Below, piece after piece: positions 54,466-63,380 of a DNA stretch of 64,000 bases. A program made the position numbers and the translations under genes. The first letter of the stretch is position 1; each line of letters begins with the position of its first letter. The notes beneath the pieces were generated by a model that was given only the letters and a program-made list of their open reading frames with translations, was not told where the DNA came from and made no database searches. The stretch comes from Paramylibacter kogurei. Its GTDB lineage: Bacteria; Pseudomonadota; Alphaproteobacteria; Rhodobacterales; Rhodobacteraceae. The stretch lies in assembly GCF_002742285.1 (NCBI RefSeq), contig NZ_MDGM01000014.1:124001-188000 (forward strand), written 5' to 3'.

Positions 54466-55320
54466 ATGGAACGAATTGTTTATGTGAACGGCGAATATGT
54501 AAACGAAAGTGACGCAAAAATCTCGATCTTTGATCGTGGGTTTTTGATGGCAGACGGTGTTTACGAAGTGACAACCGTATTGGATGGCAAGTTGATCGAT
54601 TTTGACGGTCACGCAAAGCGTCTGACCCGCTCATTAAATGAATTGGATATGAAACCAGCTTGCACCGACGAAGAATTGTTGGAAATTCACCGCGAATTGG
54701 TAAAGCGCAACAATGTCGAAGAGGGCATGGTCTATTTGCAAGTCACACGCGGTGCTGCAGATCGCGATTTTGCATATCCAAAAGATGCAAAGCCCAGCTT
54801 GGTTTTGTTTACACAAGATAAACCAGGGTTGGCCAATTCACCCGCTGCCCAAATTGGGATGAAAGTGATTTCAATCGACGACATTCGTTGGGGACGTCGC
54901 GACATTAAAACCGTGCAATTGTTGTATCCTTCGATGGGAAAAATGATGGCGAAAGCGGCGGGATGCGATGATGCGTGGATGGTCGAGGATGGATCCGTCA
55001 CCGAAGGCACTTCGAACAATGCCTATATCGTGAAAGATGGGGTTATCATTACACGCCACTTGGGCAATGAGATTTTAAGTGGCATCACGCGCGCCGCGGT
55101 TTTGCGGTTCGCGAAAGAAGCGCAGATGAAAGTGGAAGAGCGCAGCTTTACCATTTCCGAAGCACAAGATGCGGACGAGGCATTCGTCACCAGCGCATCA
55201 ACATTTGTGATGCCTGTTGTAGAGATCGACGGCACTGCCGTTGGTACTGGTAACGTCGGGCCAGTTGCATCGCGCTTGCGCGAAATCTATTTGGATGAAA
55301 TGCGCAAAGCCGCGATTTAA
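54466..55320 (+). CDS. dat: D-amino-acid aminotransferase
   Basis: PLP fold-type IV transaminase, 284 aa, moving amino groups from D-amino acids to 2-oxoglutarate to give D-glutamate. The start IVYVNGEYVNESDAKISIFDRGFLMADGVYE is typical, the PLP lysine is K148 in GRRDIKTVQLL, and EGTSNNAYIV and GNEILSGITRAAVL bind the phosphate. In this unit its product D-Glu would feed dgcN-dgcA. Branched-chain aminotransferase or lyase relatives are less likely given the neighbours. Confidence 0.9.
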   Translation: MERIVYVNGEYVNESDAKISIFDRGFLMADGVYEVTTVLDGKLIDFDGHAKRLTRSLNELDMKPACTDEELLEIHRELVKRNNVEEGMVYLQVTRGAADRDFAYPKDAKPSLVLFTQDKPGLANSPAAQIGMKVISIDDIRWGRRDIKTVQLLYPSMGKMMAKAAGCDDAWMVEDGSVTEGTSNNAYIVKDGVIITRHLGNEILSGITRAAVLRFAKEAQMKVEERSFTISEAQDADEAFVTSASTFVMPVVEIDGTAVGTGNVGPVASRLREIYLDEMRKAAI

Positions 55321-55422
55321 CGATATAGCGAACGCAAAGCGTTCATGATGATTAGCTTGCGCCACGGGCGCAAGCGGTTTGCCCTGTCGTGTAAACATAT
55401 GTCTGCGACGCGGATATTTAAA

Positions 55423-55716
55423 TCATTTGGAGTGGGAGGTTTCAAACGCTGCCTTTTGCGCTTCGTTTGCCTCTGTTTGGTATTTTTCTTTCCATTGCGA
55501 AAACGGCATGCCGTAGAATGCTTCGCGGCCTTCGTCTTTGGACATATCGATGCCCTTTTCATTTGCAGCTTCTTGATACCAGCGCGACAGACAGTTGCGA
55601 CAAAATCCAGCAAGGTTCATCATATCAATATTTTGCACATCACTGCGTTCTGCTAAGTGATCGCGCAAGCGGCGAAATGCAGCGGCTTCCAGTTCGGTTT
55701 GGGTTTGTTTATCCAT
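55423..55716 (-). CDS. DUF1244 family protein
   Basis: A 97-aa small alpha-helical protein with two cysteines and a Trp (NLAGFCRNCLSRWY), the DUF1244 signature, and GREAFYGMPFSQWKEKYQ. Function is unknown; a metal or DNA role has been guessed for the family. It follows the N-formylglutamate amidohydrolase gene after 2 bp on the minus strand, likely as one transcript. Confidence 0.88.
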   Translation of the reverse strand: MDKQTQTELEAAAFRRLRDHLAERSDVQNIDMMNLAGFCRNCLSRWYQEAANEKGIDMSKDEGREAFYGMPFSQWKEKYQTEANEAQKAAFETSHSK

Positions 55717-55718
55717 CG

Positions 55719-56471
55719 TTATGCCCCTTGGTTTGTGGCGTGTTCAATCGCTGTGATTAAATGTGGTGCCAATCGTTCGGCCCATTGTTTTTGCCCGTTT
55801 TCTGTTTCGATCAGGTCGTTGCGAACCTCAATCAAGGCGTGTAAATGGCCCGCGCGCATGGCGTGGCGATCCATTGTGTCACCATCAAGTTTTCCACTGT
55901 ATGGCTCATTTATTCCAATCGTCAATTCGGGGTCACGTTGAAGTGATGTAATGAATGGCGCGGATAGGCGTTGATCTTGGGCAAACAAAACACCGATTTC
56001 CCAAGGACGCTTTGCACGCCCGTTGAGTTGTGGCGTGAAAGAATGCATTGAAATCAAAATTGGGTTTTCGTATTGCGCAATGGTATCGGTGATCGCTTGA
56101 TCATAGGGGCGATAGCAAAGCTCTAACCGACGGTTTTTTTCAGCTTCATCCGCGTATCTATTGGCGGGAATGATGGAACCATCATAAAGACGCATTAACA
56201 ATGTGGGGTCGTCTTCACCACGATTTGGATCAATCACCAAACGCGAAAAATTTGATGTTATGACGGGGGCATCCAGCAGTGCGCCCAAGTGTTGAGAAAC
56301 ACCCGCCGCACCAACATCATAGGCAATATGCCGCTCCATATCGCGTTTGGATAATCCGAGACAACCATTGTTGATTTCGGGTGGTATCCTATTTGACGCA
56401 TGGTCACATAAAATAATTATGTTTGCGCTACGGTCTTTGCCTTTGATGGAAAAGGCTTTATTGCATGTCAT
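55719..56471 (-). CDS. N-formylglutamate amidohydrolase family protein
   Basis: A 250-aa zinc hydrolase of the HutG/FGase family. Motifs include IIILCDHASNRIPPE (metal His), IAYDVGAAGVSQHLGALLDAPVI, FSRLVIDPNRGEDD and MHSFTP. It would release glutamate from N-formyl-L-glutamate or a similar N-acyl substrate. The ATG at 56471 is chosen since a start at 56534 would overlap pyk on the other strand. No hut genes lie nearby; the D-Glu operon 150 bp away suggests a different N-acyl-glutamate as an alternative substrate. Confidence 0.86.
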   Translation of the reverse strand: MTCNKAFSIKGKDRSANIIILCDHASNRIPPEINNGCLGLSKRDMERHIAYDVGAAGVSQHLGALLDAPVITSNFSRLVIDPNRGEDDPTLLMRLYDGSIIPANRYADEAEKNRRLELCYRPYDQAITDTIAQYENPILISMHSFTPQLNGRAKRPWEIGVLFAQDQRLSAPFITSLQRDPELTIGINEPYSGKLDGDTMDRHAMRAGHLHALIEVRNDLIETENGQKQWAERLAPHLITAIEHATNQGA

Positions 56472-56563
56472 AGAGATTTCATATGGTTGGTATAATTCAC
56501 GTTGCAAATAATCACAGCATTTGAGCGATGCCAACTGAAAACAAGCATGAACGGGACAAATTA

Positions 56564-58009
56564 ATGAGACGCCTTCGCAACATCAAAATCGTAGCAACCT
56601 TGGGCCCTGCGTCCAGCACTTACGAGGTGATTAAAAAGCTTTTTGAAGAGGGTGCCGATGTTTTTCGTTTGAATATGAGCCACGGAAGCCATGATGAAAT
56701 TCGTGAGCGCCATCAGATTATTCGTGACATCGAACGCGACACAGGTCGTCCAATTGCGATTTTGGCTGATTTGCAAGGGCCAAAGCTGCGCTGTGGTGTG
56801 TTTAAAAATGGCAAGGAAATGCTAGAGGTTGGCGCTCCTTTCCGGTTTGATCGCGATGAAACCGAGGGTGATGCCACACGTGTTTGTTTGCCACACAAAG
56901 AAATTTTTGAAGCGCTTGAACCTGGTGCAACATTGTTGGTGAATGACGGGAAAATCAAAGTCGAAGTTGTGGAATGCAACGACGATTATGCGGATTGCAA
57001 GGTCGTTGTCGGCGGTGAAATTTCCAACCGCAAAGGCGTGAATGTTCCGGATGTTGTTTTGCCGCTTGCCGCATTGTCAGACAAGGATCGCAAAGATTTG
57101 GAATTTGTTTGTGGCTTGGGTGTTGATTGGTTGGCATTGTCATTTGTGCAACGAGCAGAGGATGTGACCGAAGCGCGCGAGCTGGCAGATGGCCGTGCCG
57201 CGATTGTTTCTAAAATCGAGAAACCAGCCGCAGTGAAAGCGTTTGACGAAATTTTGCAGGTATCTGATGGCATCATGGTGGCACGTGGTGATTTGGGGGT
57301 AGAGCTGCCCGTGCAAGACGTACCGCCAATTCAAAAACGGTTGGTTCGTGCGTGTCGCAATGCAGGCAAACCCGTGATTGTTGCCACACAGATGATGGAA
57401 AGCATGATCACTTCACCCGTTCCAACACGTGCAGAAGTGTCCGATGTTGCAACCGCGATTTATGAAGGTGCCGACGCAGTGATGTTATCTGCGGAATCCG
57501 CTGCGGGTGATTATCCTGTTGAGGCAGTTCAAACCATGAACAATGTTGCGATTTCAGTGGAATCAGACCCAACCTATCGACAGGTCATCGAAGCATTCCG
57601 CACCCAAGCAAAAACAACAGTGGCAGAGGCGATTACCGCCGCTGCGCGTGAAATTGCTGAAACGACAGATATCAAAGCAATATGTTGTTTTTCTCATTCA
57701 GGTCGCACAGCGATTTCCGCATCGCGAGAAAAACCAATTGTTCCGATCATTGCATTGACGCCATTGATTGGTACTGCGCGCAAGCTTTGCTTGGTTTGGG
57801 GTTTGCATTGCGTTCACACAAGCGAAGTTGGACGGTTTAAACTGGCCGTTGTCAGTGCTGCGCGTGCTGCGCGAAGCCATGATTTTGCGACCAACGAAGA
57901 TAAAATTGTGGTCATGGCAGGTATTCCGTTCAATACGCCTGGGTCCACAAATATTTTGCGTGTTGCGCCAGCAGACGAAAAATTGATTTACCAAGGAGAA
58001 TCGGATTAA
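56564..58009 (+). CDS. pyk: Pyruvate kinase
   Basis: Glycolytic enzyme making pyruvate and ATP from PEP and ADP, 481 aa from the ATG at 56564 (MRRLRNIKIVATLGPASST); an earlier ATG at 56528 is possible. IFRLNMSHG-type motif reads VFRLNMSHGSHDE. ISKIEKPAAVKAFDEI carries the catalytic Lys and Glu, and VARGDLGVELP the Mg ligands. MMESMITSPVPTRAEVSDVA and a C-terminal regulatory domain follow. First in a run leading to rpmI-rplT. Confidence 0.95.
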   Translation: MRRLRNIKIVATLGPASSTYEVIKKLFEEGADVFRLNMSHGSHDEIRERHQIIRDIERDTGRPIAILADLQGPKLRCGVFKNGKEMLEVGAPFRFDRDETEGDATRVCLPHKEIFEALEPGATLLVNDGKIKVEVVECNDDYADCKVVVGGEISNRKGVNVPDVVLPLAALSDKDRKDLEFVCGLGVDWLALSFVQRAEDVTEARELADGRAAIVSKIEKPAAVKAFDEILQVSDGIMVARGDLGVELPVQDVPPIQKRLVRACRNAGKPVIVATQMMESMITSPVPTRAEVSDVATAIYEGADAVMLSAESAAGDYPVEAVQTMNNVAISVESDPTYRQVIEAFRTQAKTTVAEAITAAAREIAETTDIKAICCFSHSGRTAISASREKPIVPIIALTPLIGTARKLCLVWGLHCVHTSEVGRFKLAVVSAARAARSHDFATNEDKIVVMAGIPFNTPGSTNILRVAPADEKLIYQGESD

Positions 58010-58047
58010 TATCCACCTTAGATTTTGTAAAACCTAGGGATGTATAC

Positions 58048-58275
58048 GTGCCGTACGATTATCAAATCATCGCCGCGATATTTGTCGGAGTGTTCGGTAT
58101 TTTGGGCATTTTATCCGCACTTGTGGATCATCGTTCGCCAATATCAGGTGTGATTGTTGTATTCTGTGCTGTAGGATTGGGGTATTGGGCGTGGGTATTG
58201 TCCGAAGGTACATTGACACTTGATGAAATACCAAACGCGTTTTTTCGTATAATGGGTTCTGTGTTGAACAATTGA
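58048..58275 (+). CDS. Small two-helix membrane protein
   Basis: A 75-aa product from a GTG at 58048 with TAGGGATG-like bases upstream. Two membrane helices (IIAAIFVGVFGILGILSALV; SGVIVVFCAVGLGYWAWVL) are joined by a short DHRSPI turn, then a polar C-terminus. Small proteins of this kind sit upstream of rpmI in related genomes as I recall, but I know no function. Its stop overlaps a possible -35 box for rpmI. Confidence 0.72.
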   Translation: MPYDYQIIAAIFVGVFGILGILSALVDHRSPISGVIVVFCAVGLGYWAWVLSEGTLTLDEIPNAFFRIMGSVLNN

Positions 58276-58316
58276 CACGCAACTGCGCTTGCAAAATATA
58301 TGAATCACTGTATATG
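58272..58316 (+). promoter_or_regulatory. Candidate promoter for rpmI-rplT
   Basis: Two overlapping sigma-70 readings: TTGACA (58272-58277) with AATATA 17 bp later, or TTGCAA (58289-58294) with TATATG (58311-58316) after 16 bp. Either would give a leader of about 70-90 nt before rpmI. Confidence 0.5.
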
Positions 58317-58393
58317 TGCGCGATCACTGGCGCGACCGGCCTGTAAGGGTATGCCGAGTCGTGCTTTCACCAACTCAAACGATGGAGATGGAA

Positions 58394-58594
58394 ATGCCCA
58401 AGATGAAGACAAAGTCAGGCGCGAAAAAGCGCTTTAAGGTAACGGCATCTGGCCGTGTAAAAGCAGGTCAAGCTGGCAAACGCCACGGCATGATCAAGCG
58501 ATCTACAAAATTCATCCGTGACGCACGTGGTACAACCACACTTTGTGCTGCGGACGAAAAGATCGTTAAAAAATACATGCCCTACGCACGCTAA
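58394..58594 (+). CDS. rpmI: 50S ribosomal protein L35
   Basis: A 66-aa basic ribosomal protein ([34 protein letters not shown]). The start at 58394 gives the standard length; a longer frame from 58316 is not needed. It is followed after 12 bp by rplT. infC is not upstream here. Confidence 0.97.
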   Translation: MPKMKTKSGAKKRFKVTASGRVKAGQAGKRHGMIKRSTKFIRDARGTTTLCAADEKIVKKYMPYAR

Positions 58595-58606
58595 GGAGAC
58601 TGAACA

Positions 58607-58966
58607 ATGGCACGAGTAACATCAGGTAAAGTCACCCACGCACGTCACAAGAAAGTCATCAAAGCAGCCAAAGGTTATTATGGCCGCCGCAAGAATACTT
58701 TCCGTACAGCAACACAGGCTGTGGACAAAGCGAACCAATATGCAACACGCGACCGTAAGAACCGCAAGCGCAATTTCCGCGCGTTGTGGATCCAACGTAT
58801 CAACGCTGGTGTGCGCGCATATGATGACACGCTGACATATAGCAAATTCATCAATGGTTTGAACAAAGCAGGTATCGAAGTGGACCGTAAGGTTCTGGCC
58901 GATCTTGCCGTTCACGAACCAGAAGCATTTGGTGCGGTTGTCGCACAAGCAAAAGCTGCGATGTAA
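58607..58966 (+). CDS. rplT: 50S ribosomal protein L20
   Basis: A 119-aa 23S rRNA-binding protein needed for early 50S assembly ([45 protein letters not shown]). AAGGAGACTGAAC precedes the start. Classic rpmI-rplT pair, ended by a hairpin. Confidence 0.97.
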   Translation: MARVTSGKVTHARHKKVIKAAKGYYGRRKNTFRTATQAVDKANQYATRDRKNRKRNFRALWIQRINAGVRAYDDTLTYSKFINGLNKAGIEVDRKVLADLAVHEPEAFGAVVAQAKAAM

Positions 58967-58990
58967 TTTACATCGACAATAGATTGAGTG

Positions 58991-59017
58991 AAAGCCCTGC
59001 ACATCGTGTGGGGCTTT
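58991..59017. terminator. Bidirectional terminator after rplT
   Basis: AAAGCCC (58991-58997) and GGGCTTT (59011-59017) form the base of a hairpin with an inner CAC/GTG pairing, and T/A tails on both strands. It lies between rplT and the convergent RTX-like gene. Confidence 0.8.
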
Positions 59018-59021
59018 TGCG

Positions 59022-59654
59022 TTAAAAGATGAACATATCTTCGGTATAATCGGTTGCGATCATTTCATAAGAACAATCGCGAATGATAATTGTTTCATCG
59101 GCGACGTGTATCAACACCTTGCCAGCCTTGTCTGTTTCAAATTCCAGCTCTGAAAACACAACATTGAACCCCGATAGATCGACCTTGTCTTTTTGGGGAT
59201 CAAAAAATTTTATCACATCCGTTTCATAATCTTCGTGAAAGATAAAAATATCTGGCTGATCGGTGCCATTGATCCGCGATTTGCCCGATTGATCCAAAAG
59301 AATGTTGGACGCGGGCGTTGCCGCACCAGTGTTAAAGATAAAACTTGTTTCATCAATCGAAAGAAAGTCATAACTCTGTCCGTTTGGATCGGGTTCAAGC
59401 GTGAGCATGGTTCGCTCACCACGAATGGTAATGATGAAATTATTGCCGCTTCGATGTGCGATGTTCACTTCTTGCCATGTCACGTTAAACGCGGACAAAT
59501 CTATCAGATCATTGGCAAGATCAAATCGACGAATATAATCCCGCAAGCCATCGCGATGCATGGTGAAAATATCATCCCCAATGTCGCCCCGTAACGTGTC
59601 GCGCCCGTTGGTATCCAACAACACACCACCAGAGGGGCTGGCTGCTATGGCCAT
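59022..59654 (-). CDS. Small RTX-like protein with internal duplication
   Basis: A 210-aa acidic protein without signal peptide. Two related units: GRDTLRGDIGDDIFTMHRDG...YIRRFDLANDLIDLSAFNVTW (about 17-60) and GKSRINGTDQPDIFIFHEDYETDVIKFFDPQKDKVDLSGFNVVF (about 124-167). Each starts with a worn GGxGxD-like nonapeptide and ends in the 'DxIDLS' element found after RTX repeats. The C-terminus ends EDMFIF, an acidic residue plus hydrophobics like type I secretion signals. Probably exported by a type I system; function unknown. A near-CtrA box lies 44 bp upstream. Confidence 0.75.
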   Translation of the reverse strand: MAIAASPSGGVLLDTNGRDTLRGDIGDDIFTMHRDGLRDYIRRFDLANDLIDLSAFNVTWQEVNIAHRSGNNFIITIRGERTMLTLEPDPNGQSYDFLSIDETSFIFNTGAATPASNILLDQSGKSRINGTDQPDIFIFHEDYETDVIKFFDPQKDKVDLSGFNVVFSELEFETDKAGKVLIHVADETIIIRDCSYEMIATDYTEDMFIF

Positions 59655-59697
59655 TATTGATCCTTTCGCGGTTTTTCCAAGTTAAATCAACTTATGG

Positions 59698-59713
59698 CTA
59701 ACGAAGTGTTAAC
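59698..59713. promoter_or_regulatory. Near-match CtrA box between RTX-like gene and pheS
   Basis: CTAA-N7-TTAAC (59698-59713), one base from the full TTAA-N7-TTAAC consensus, 44 bp before the RTX-like gene start on minus and 69 bp before pheS. More likely to serve the RTX-like gene. One mismatch makes this tentative. Confidence 0.4.
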
Positions 59714-59781
59714 GCCGCCAACCCCTTGCATTTCGCGTTATCTATGCTAGGCCATCCACACGAAATTAAGAGGGCAGCGGT

Positions 59782-60864
59782 ATGCAAGGCTTGGACGAAC
59801 TCAAAGCAAAATATCTGGGTGGAATTGCGGATGCGGGTGATGAATCCACATTAGAAGACTTGCGTCTTGCCGCGGTTGGCAAAAAGGGTGAAGTCGCATT
59901 GAAAATGCGCGAGCTTGGTAAAATGACACCGGAGGAGCGCCAAACGGCGGGGCCCGCACTCAATGCCCTTAAGGACGAAATCAATTCTGCCATTGCCGCG
60001 AAAAAATCCGCATTTGCAGATGCGATTTTGAACGAGCGACTGCAAACAGAATGGATTGATGTGTCACTTGCTGGCCGACCACGTCGTGCAGGGAGCATTC
60101 ATCCGATTAGCCAAGTAACCGAAGAAATCTATGCGATTTTTGGCAACCTTGGGTTTGATGTGGCCGATGGTCCACAGATCGAAACGGATTATTATAATTT
60201 CGATGCGCTCAACATCCCGCCCGAACATCCCGCACGCCAAGAACATGATACATTTTACATGCATCGTGCGGATGGCGACAATCGCCCACCACATGTTTTG
60301 CGTACCCAAACCAGTGCCGTTCAAATTCACCATATGGAAAAATATGGTGCACCTTGCCGTGTGATTTGCCCCGGTCGCGTTTATCGCGCCGATTATGATC
60401 AAACCCACACGCCGATGTTTCACCAATTCGAAGGCCTGTGTCTGGACAAAGACATTTCAATGGCCAACCTGAAATGGACATTAGAGGAATTCTGTCGCAC
60501 GTTTTTCGAAGTGGATGAAATTGAATTGCGTTTCCGCGCATCACATTTCCCATTCACCGAACCAAGTGCCGAGGTGGACATTCGTTGTTCATGGGACAAT
60601 GGCCAGTTGAAAATCGGTCAAGGCGATGATTGGTTGGAAATCCTCGGCTCTGGCATGGTTCATCCCAAGGTTCTGGCCGCGGGTGGTGTTGACCCCAAAG
60701 AATACCAAGGCTTTGCATTTGGCATCGGGATTGATCGTATTGCGATGCTAAAATACGGCATCCCCGATCTGCGCGCATTTTTCGATTCAGATTTACGCTG
60801 GCTGCGCCACTATGGCTTTGCCGCACTTGATATGCCCAATTTGCACGGGGGGATTTCACGATGA
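59782..60864 (+). CDS. pheS: Phenylalanine-tRNA ligase alpha subunit
   Basis: Catalytic alpha subunit, 360 aa, of the alpha2-beta2 class II synthetase. A coiled N-terminal arm (about 1-85) precedes the catalytic core: [56 protein letters not shown] (motif 2) and [13 protein letters not shown] (motif 3). Preceded by a weak ribosome site (GAGGGCAGCGGT). The stop overlaps pheT by four bases. Confidence 0.96.
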   Translation: MQGLDELKAKYLGGIADAGDESTLEDLRLAAVGKKGEVALKMRELGKMTPEERQTAGPALNALKDEINSAIAAKKSAFADAILNERLQTEWIDVSLAGRPRRAGSIHPISQVTEEIYAIFGNLGFDVADGPQIETDYYNFDALNIPPEHPARQEHDTFYMHRADGDNRPPHVLRTQTSAVQIHHMEKYGAPCRVICPGRVYRADYDQTHTPMFHQFEGLCLDKDISMANLKWTLEEFCRTFFEVDEIELRFRASHFPFTEPSAEVDIRCSWDNGQLKIGQGDDWLEILGSGMVHPKVLAAGGVDPKEYQGFAFGIGIDRIAMLKYGIPDLRAFFDSDLRWLRHYGFAALDMPNLHGGISR

Positions 60865-63275
60865 AATTCACACTCTCTTGGCTTAAAAGCCACCTCGACA
60901 CGGATGCATCCATTGATGACATCACATATGCGCTGACCGACCTTGGGTTGGAAGTGGAGGATGTGGTCAATCCGCTTGATACGCTTTCTGATTTCACGAT
61001 CGGTTATGTGAAACACGCAGAAAAACACCCTGATGCGGATAAGCTGCGCGTGTGTAAGGTTGATACGGACGAGGGCGAATTACAGATTATTTGCGGTGCG
61101 CCAAATGCCCGCGAAGGAATCCATGTGGTTGTCGCCAAACCCGGCGTTTATGTGCCGGGCATTGATACGACCATTGGTGTTGGCAAAATTCGTGGCATAG
61201 AATCTTACGGCATGATGGCGTCCGAACGTGAAATGGAATTGTCGGACGAACATGACGGGATTATCGAGTTGGCTGGCGAGCCTGCCGTTGGTTCGAAATT
61301 CGTTGATTATTTGGCGAAACATTCACCCGAAAAAATTGACCCCGTGATTGAAATTGCGATTACGCCCAATCGCCCCGATGCGCTGGGCGTGCGTGGTATC
61401 GCACGCGATCTGGCCGCACGTGGTTTGGGGGTGTTGAAACAGCGGGATTTGGAAACACCAATCGCGGGTTCGTTTGAATCCCCAATTAAGGTCAGCATTG
61501 ATAGTGATACCACCGATGGCTGTCCCGTGTTTTATGGGCGTTTGATTAAGGGTGTAAAAAACGGGCCAAGCCCCGCTTGGCTGCAAGCCGCGCTAAAGGC
61601 GATTGGATTGCGCCCGATTTCATTCCTTGTCGATGTGACAAACTTTTTCACATATGATCGCAATCGTCCGTTGCATGTTTTTGATGCGGATAAGGTTACG
61701 GGAAACTTGCGCGTGCATCGTGCCAAGGGTGGCGAAAAAATCACTGCACTTGATGACAAAGAATATACGTTTGATGCAGGTATGATGGTGATTTCCGATG
61801 ATAATGGCGTGGAAAGCATTGCGGGTGTTATGGGGGGCTTGGATACAAGCTGTACCAATGACACGGTGAATGTATTTGTTGAAAGCGCATATTGGGACCC
61901 GACAACCATTGCGATCACTGGGCGTAAATTAAAAATCAATTCTGATGCGCGGTACCGATTTGAACGCGGTGTTGATCCCGCATTCACGCCTGTTGGCTTG
62001 GATCACGCTGTGCGCATGATTTTGGATCATGCAGGAGGCGAGCCATCTGATTTGATCGTTGCCGGAGAAATCCCTGATACCAGCCGCAGCTATACCTTGG
62101 ACACGGATCGTGTGAAATCATTGGTTGGTATGGAAATTGCCGCCGATGATCAGGTGAAATATCTGACCGATCTTGGTTTCGAAATCAAGGGCGATCAAGC
62201 GTTCGTTCCAAGCTGGCGCCCCGATGTGACGGGCGAAGCGGATTTGGTTGAAGAGGTTGCACGCATTGCATCGCTGACCAAACTGGTGGGTAAACCCTTG
62301 CCGCCACGCGTCGAGGGCATTTCCAAACCTGTTGTTTCACCCATGCAAAAACGCGAAACAACCGCGCGTCGGATGATTGCATCATTGGGTTACAATGAAT
62401 GTGTGACCTATAGCTTTATCGATCAAAAATCCGCGACACTGTTTGGTGGTGGGGACGATGCCGTGATGGTTGGAAATCCGATTTCCAGCGACATGAGCCA
62501 TATGCGCCCAAGCCTGCTGCCCGGATTGTTACAAGCGGCCGCGCGCAACCAAGCGCGCGGTATCATGGATATGGCGCTGTTCGAGGTCGGCCCTGTTTTT
62601 CACGGTGGTGAACCCGGTGAACAAGAGGTTCTGGCAACAGGTTTGTTGATCGGTCACACGGGCCCGCGTGATCCCCATGGGGCACGTCGCGCAGTGGATG
62701 CATATGATGCGAAGGCCGATGCCGAAGCCGTTTTAAACGCCATCGGCGCACCCGAAAAATTGATGGTTATGCGCAGTGCGCGTGAATGGTGGCACCCTGG
62801 GCGTTCTGGTAAATTGTCGCTTGGCCCCAAAAATGTGATGTGTGCGTTTGGTGAATTGCACCCCAAAGTCATGAGCGAAATGGGCGTCAAAGGCCCCGCA
62901 GTGGCATTTGCCGTTCACATCGCAAACCCACCGTTCCCAAAGCAAAAATCAACCACGCGTCCCGCGTTGAAAATTTCAGATTTGCAATCGGTTGATCGTG
63001 ATTTTGCCTTTGTTGTTGATTCAGATGTGGAGGCGCTCACATTGTTGAACGCCGCCAAAGGTGCGGACAAAGCGTTGATCGTTGATGCATCTGTTTTTGA
63101 CGTGTTCAGCGGTGAAAAAGCGGAATCGCAAATGGGTGCGGGTAAGAAATCAATTGCGATTACGGTCAAGCTTCAACCAAAAGATGCAACATTGACCGAC
63201 AAAGACATCGAGGCCGTATCCGCCAAAGTCATCGACAAAGTTGGCAAAGCAACAGGTGGTGTCCTGCGCGGATAA
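60861..63275 (+). CDS. pheT: Phenylalanine-tRNA ligase beta subunit
   Basis: Large beta subunit, 804 aa. It has an N-terminal B1 region and EMAP-II-like tRNA-binding domain (about 40-150, [28 protein letters not shown]), B3/B4 editing domain (about 215-390), B5 domain and the C-terminal ferredoxin-like anticodon-binding domain (about 710-804, [17 protein letters not shown]). Starts inside the pheS stop (ATGA). Confidence 0.96.
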   Translation: MKFTLSWLKSHLDTDASIDDITYALTDLGLEVEDVVNPLDTLSDFTIGYVKHAEKHPDADKLRVCKVDTDEGELQIICGAPNAREGIHVVVAKPGVYVPGIDTTIGVGKIRGIESYGMMASEREMELSDEHDGIIELAGEPAVGSKFVDYLAKHSPEKIDPVIEIAITPNRPDALGVRGIARDLAARGLGVLKQRDLETPIAGSFESPIKVSIDSDTTDGCPVFYGRLIKGVKNGPSPAWLQAALKAIGLRPISFLVDVTNFFTYDRNRPLHVFDADKVTGNLRVHRAKGGEKITALDDKEYTFDAGMMVISDDNGVESIAGVMGGLDTSCTNDTVNVFVESAYWDPTTIAITGRKLKINSDARYRFERGVDPAFTPVGLDHAVRMILDHAGGEPSDLIVAGEIPDTSRSYTLDTDRVKSLVGMEIAADDQVKYLTDLGFEIKGDQAFVPSWRPDVTGEADLVEEVARIASLTKLVGKPLPPRVEGISKPVVSPMQKRETTARRMIASLGYNECVTYSFIDQKSATLFGGGDDAVMVGNPISSDMSHMRPSLLPGLLQAAARNQARGIMDMALFEVGPVFHGGEPGEQEVLATGLLIGHTGPRDPHGARRAVDAYDAKADAEAVLNAIGAPEKLMVMRSAREWWHPGRSGKLSLGPKNVMCAFGELHPKVMSEMGVKGPAVAFAVHIANPPFPKQKSTTRPALKISDLQSVDRDFAFVVDSDVEALTLLNAAKGADKALIVDASVFDVFSGEKAESQMGAGKKSIAITVKLQPKDATLTDKDIEAVSAKVIDKVGKATGGVLRG

Positions 63276-63303
63276 AAGCCGACCTGTTAAGTTAATTAAA
63301 AGT

Positions 63304-63341
63304 TGCCACAATATTGTACAAATTTGTAAGGTATTGTGGCA
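63304..63341. other. Inverted repeat upstream of the PPC-domain protease gene
   Basis: TGCCACAATA (63304-63313) and TATTGTGGCA (63332-63341), a perfect 10-bp inverted repeat with an 18-nt AT-rich loop and no T-run. It lies 40 bp before the next gene, so it may be a protein-binding site or a 5' leader hairpin and also weakly end pheST. Confidence 0.55.
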
Positions 63342-63380
63342 CAAGAAATTTTTAACCTGACGATGACCCGGAGTTCCCAT

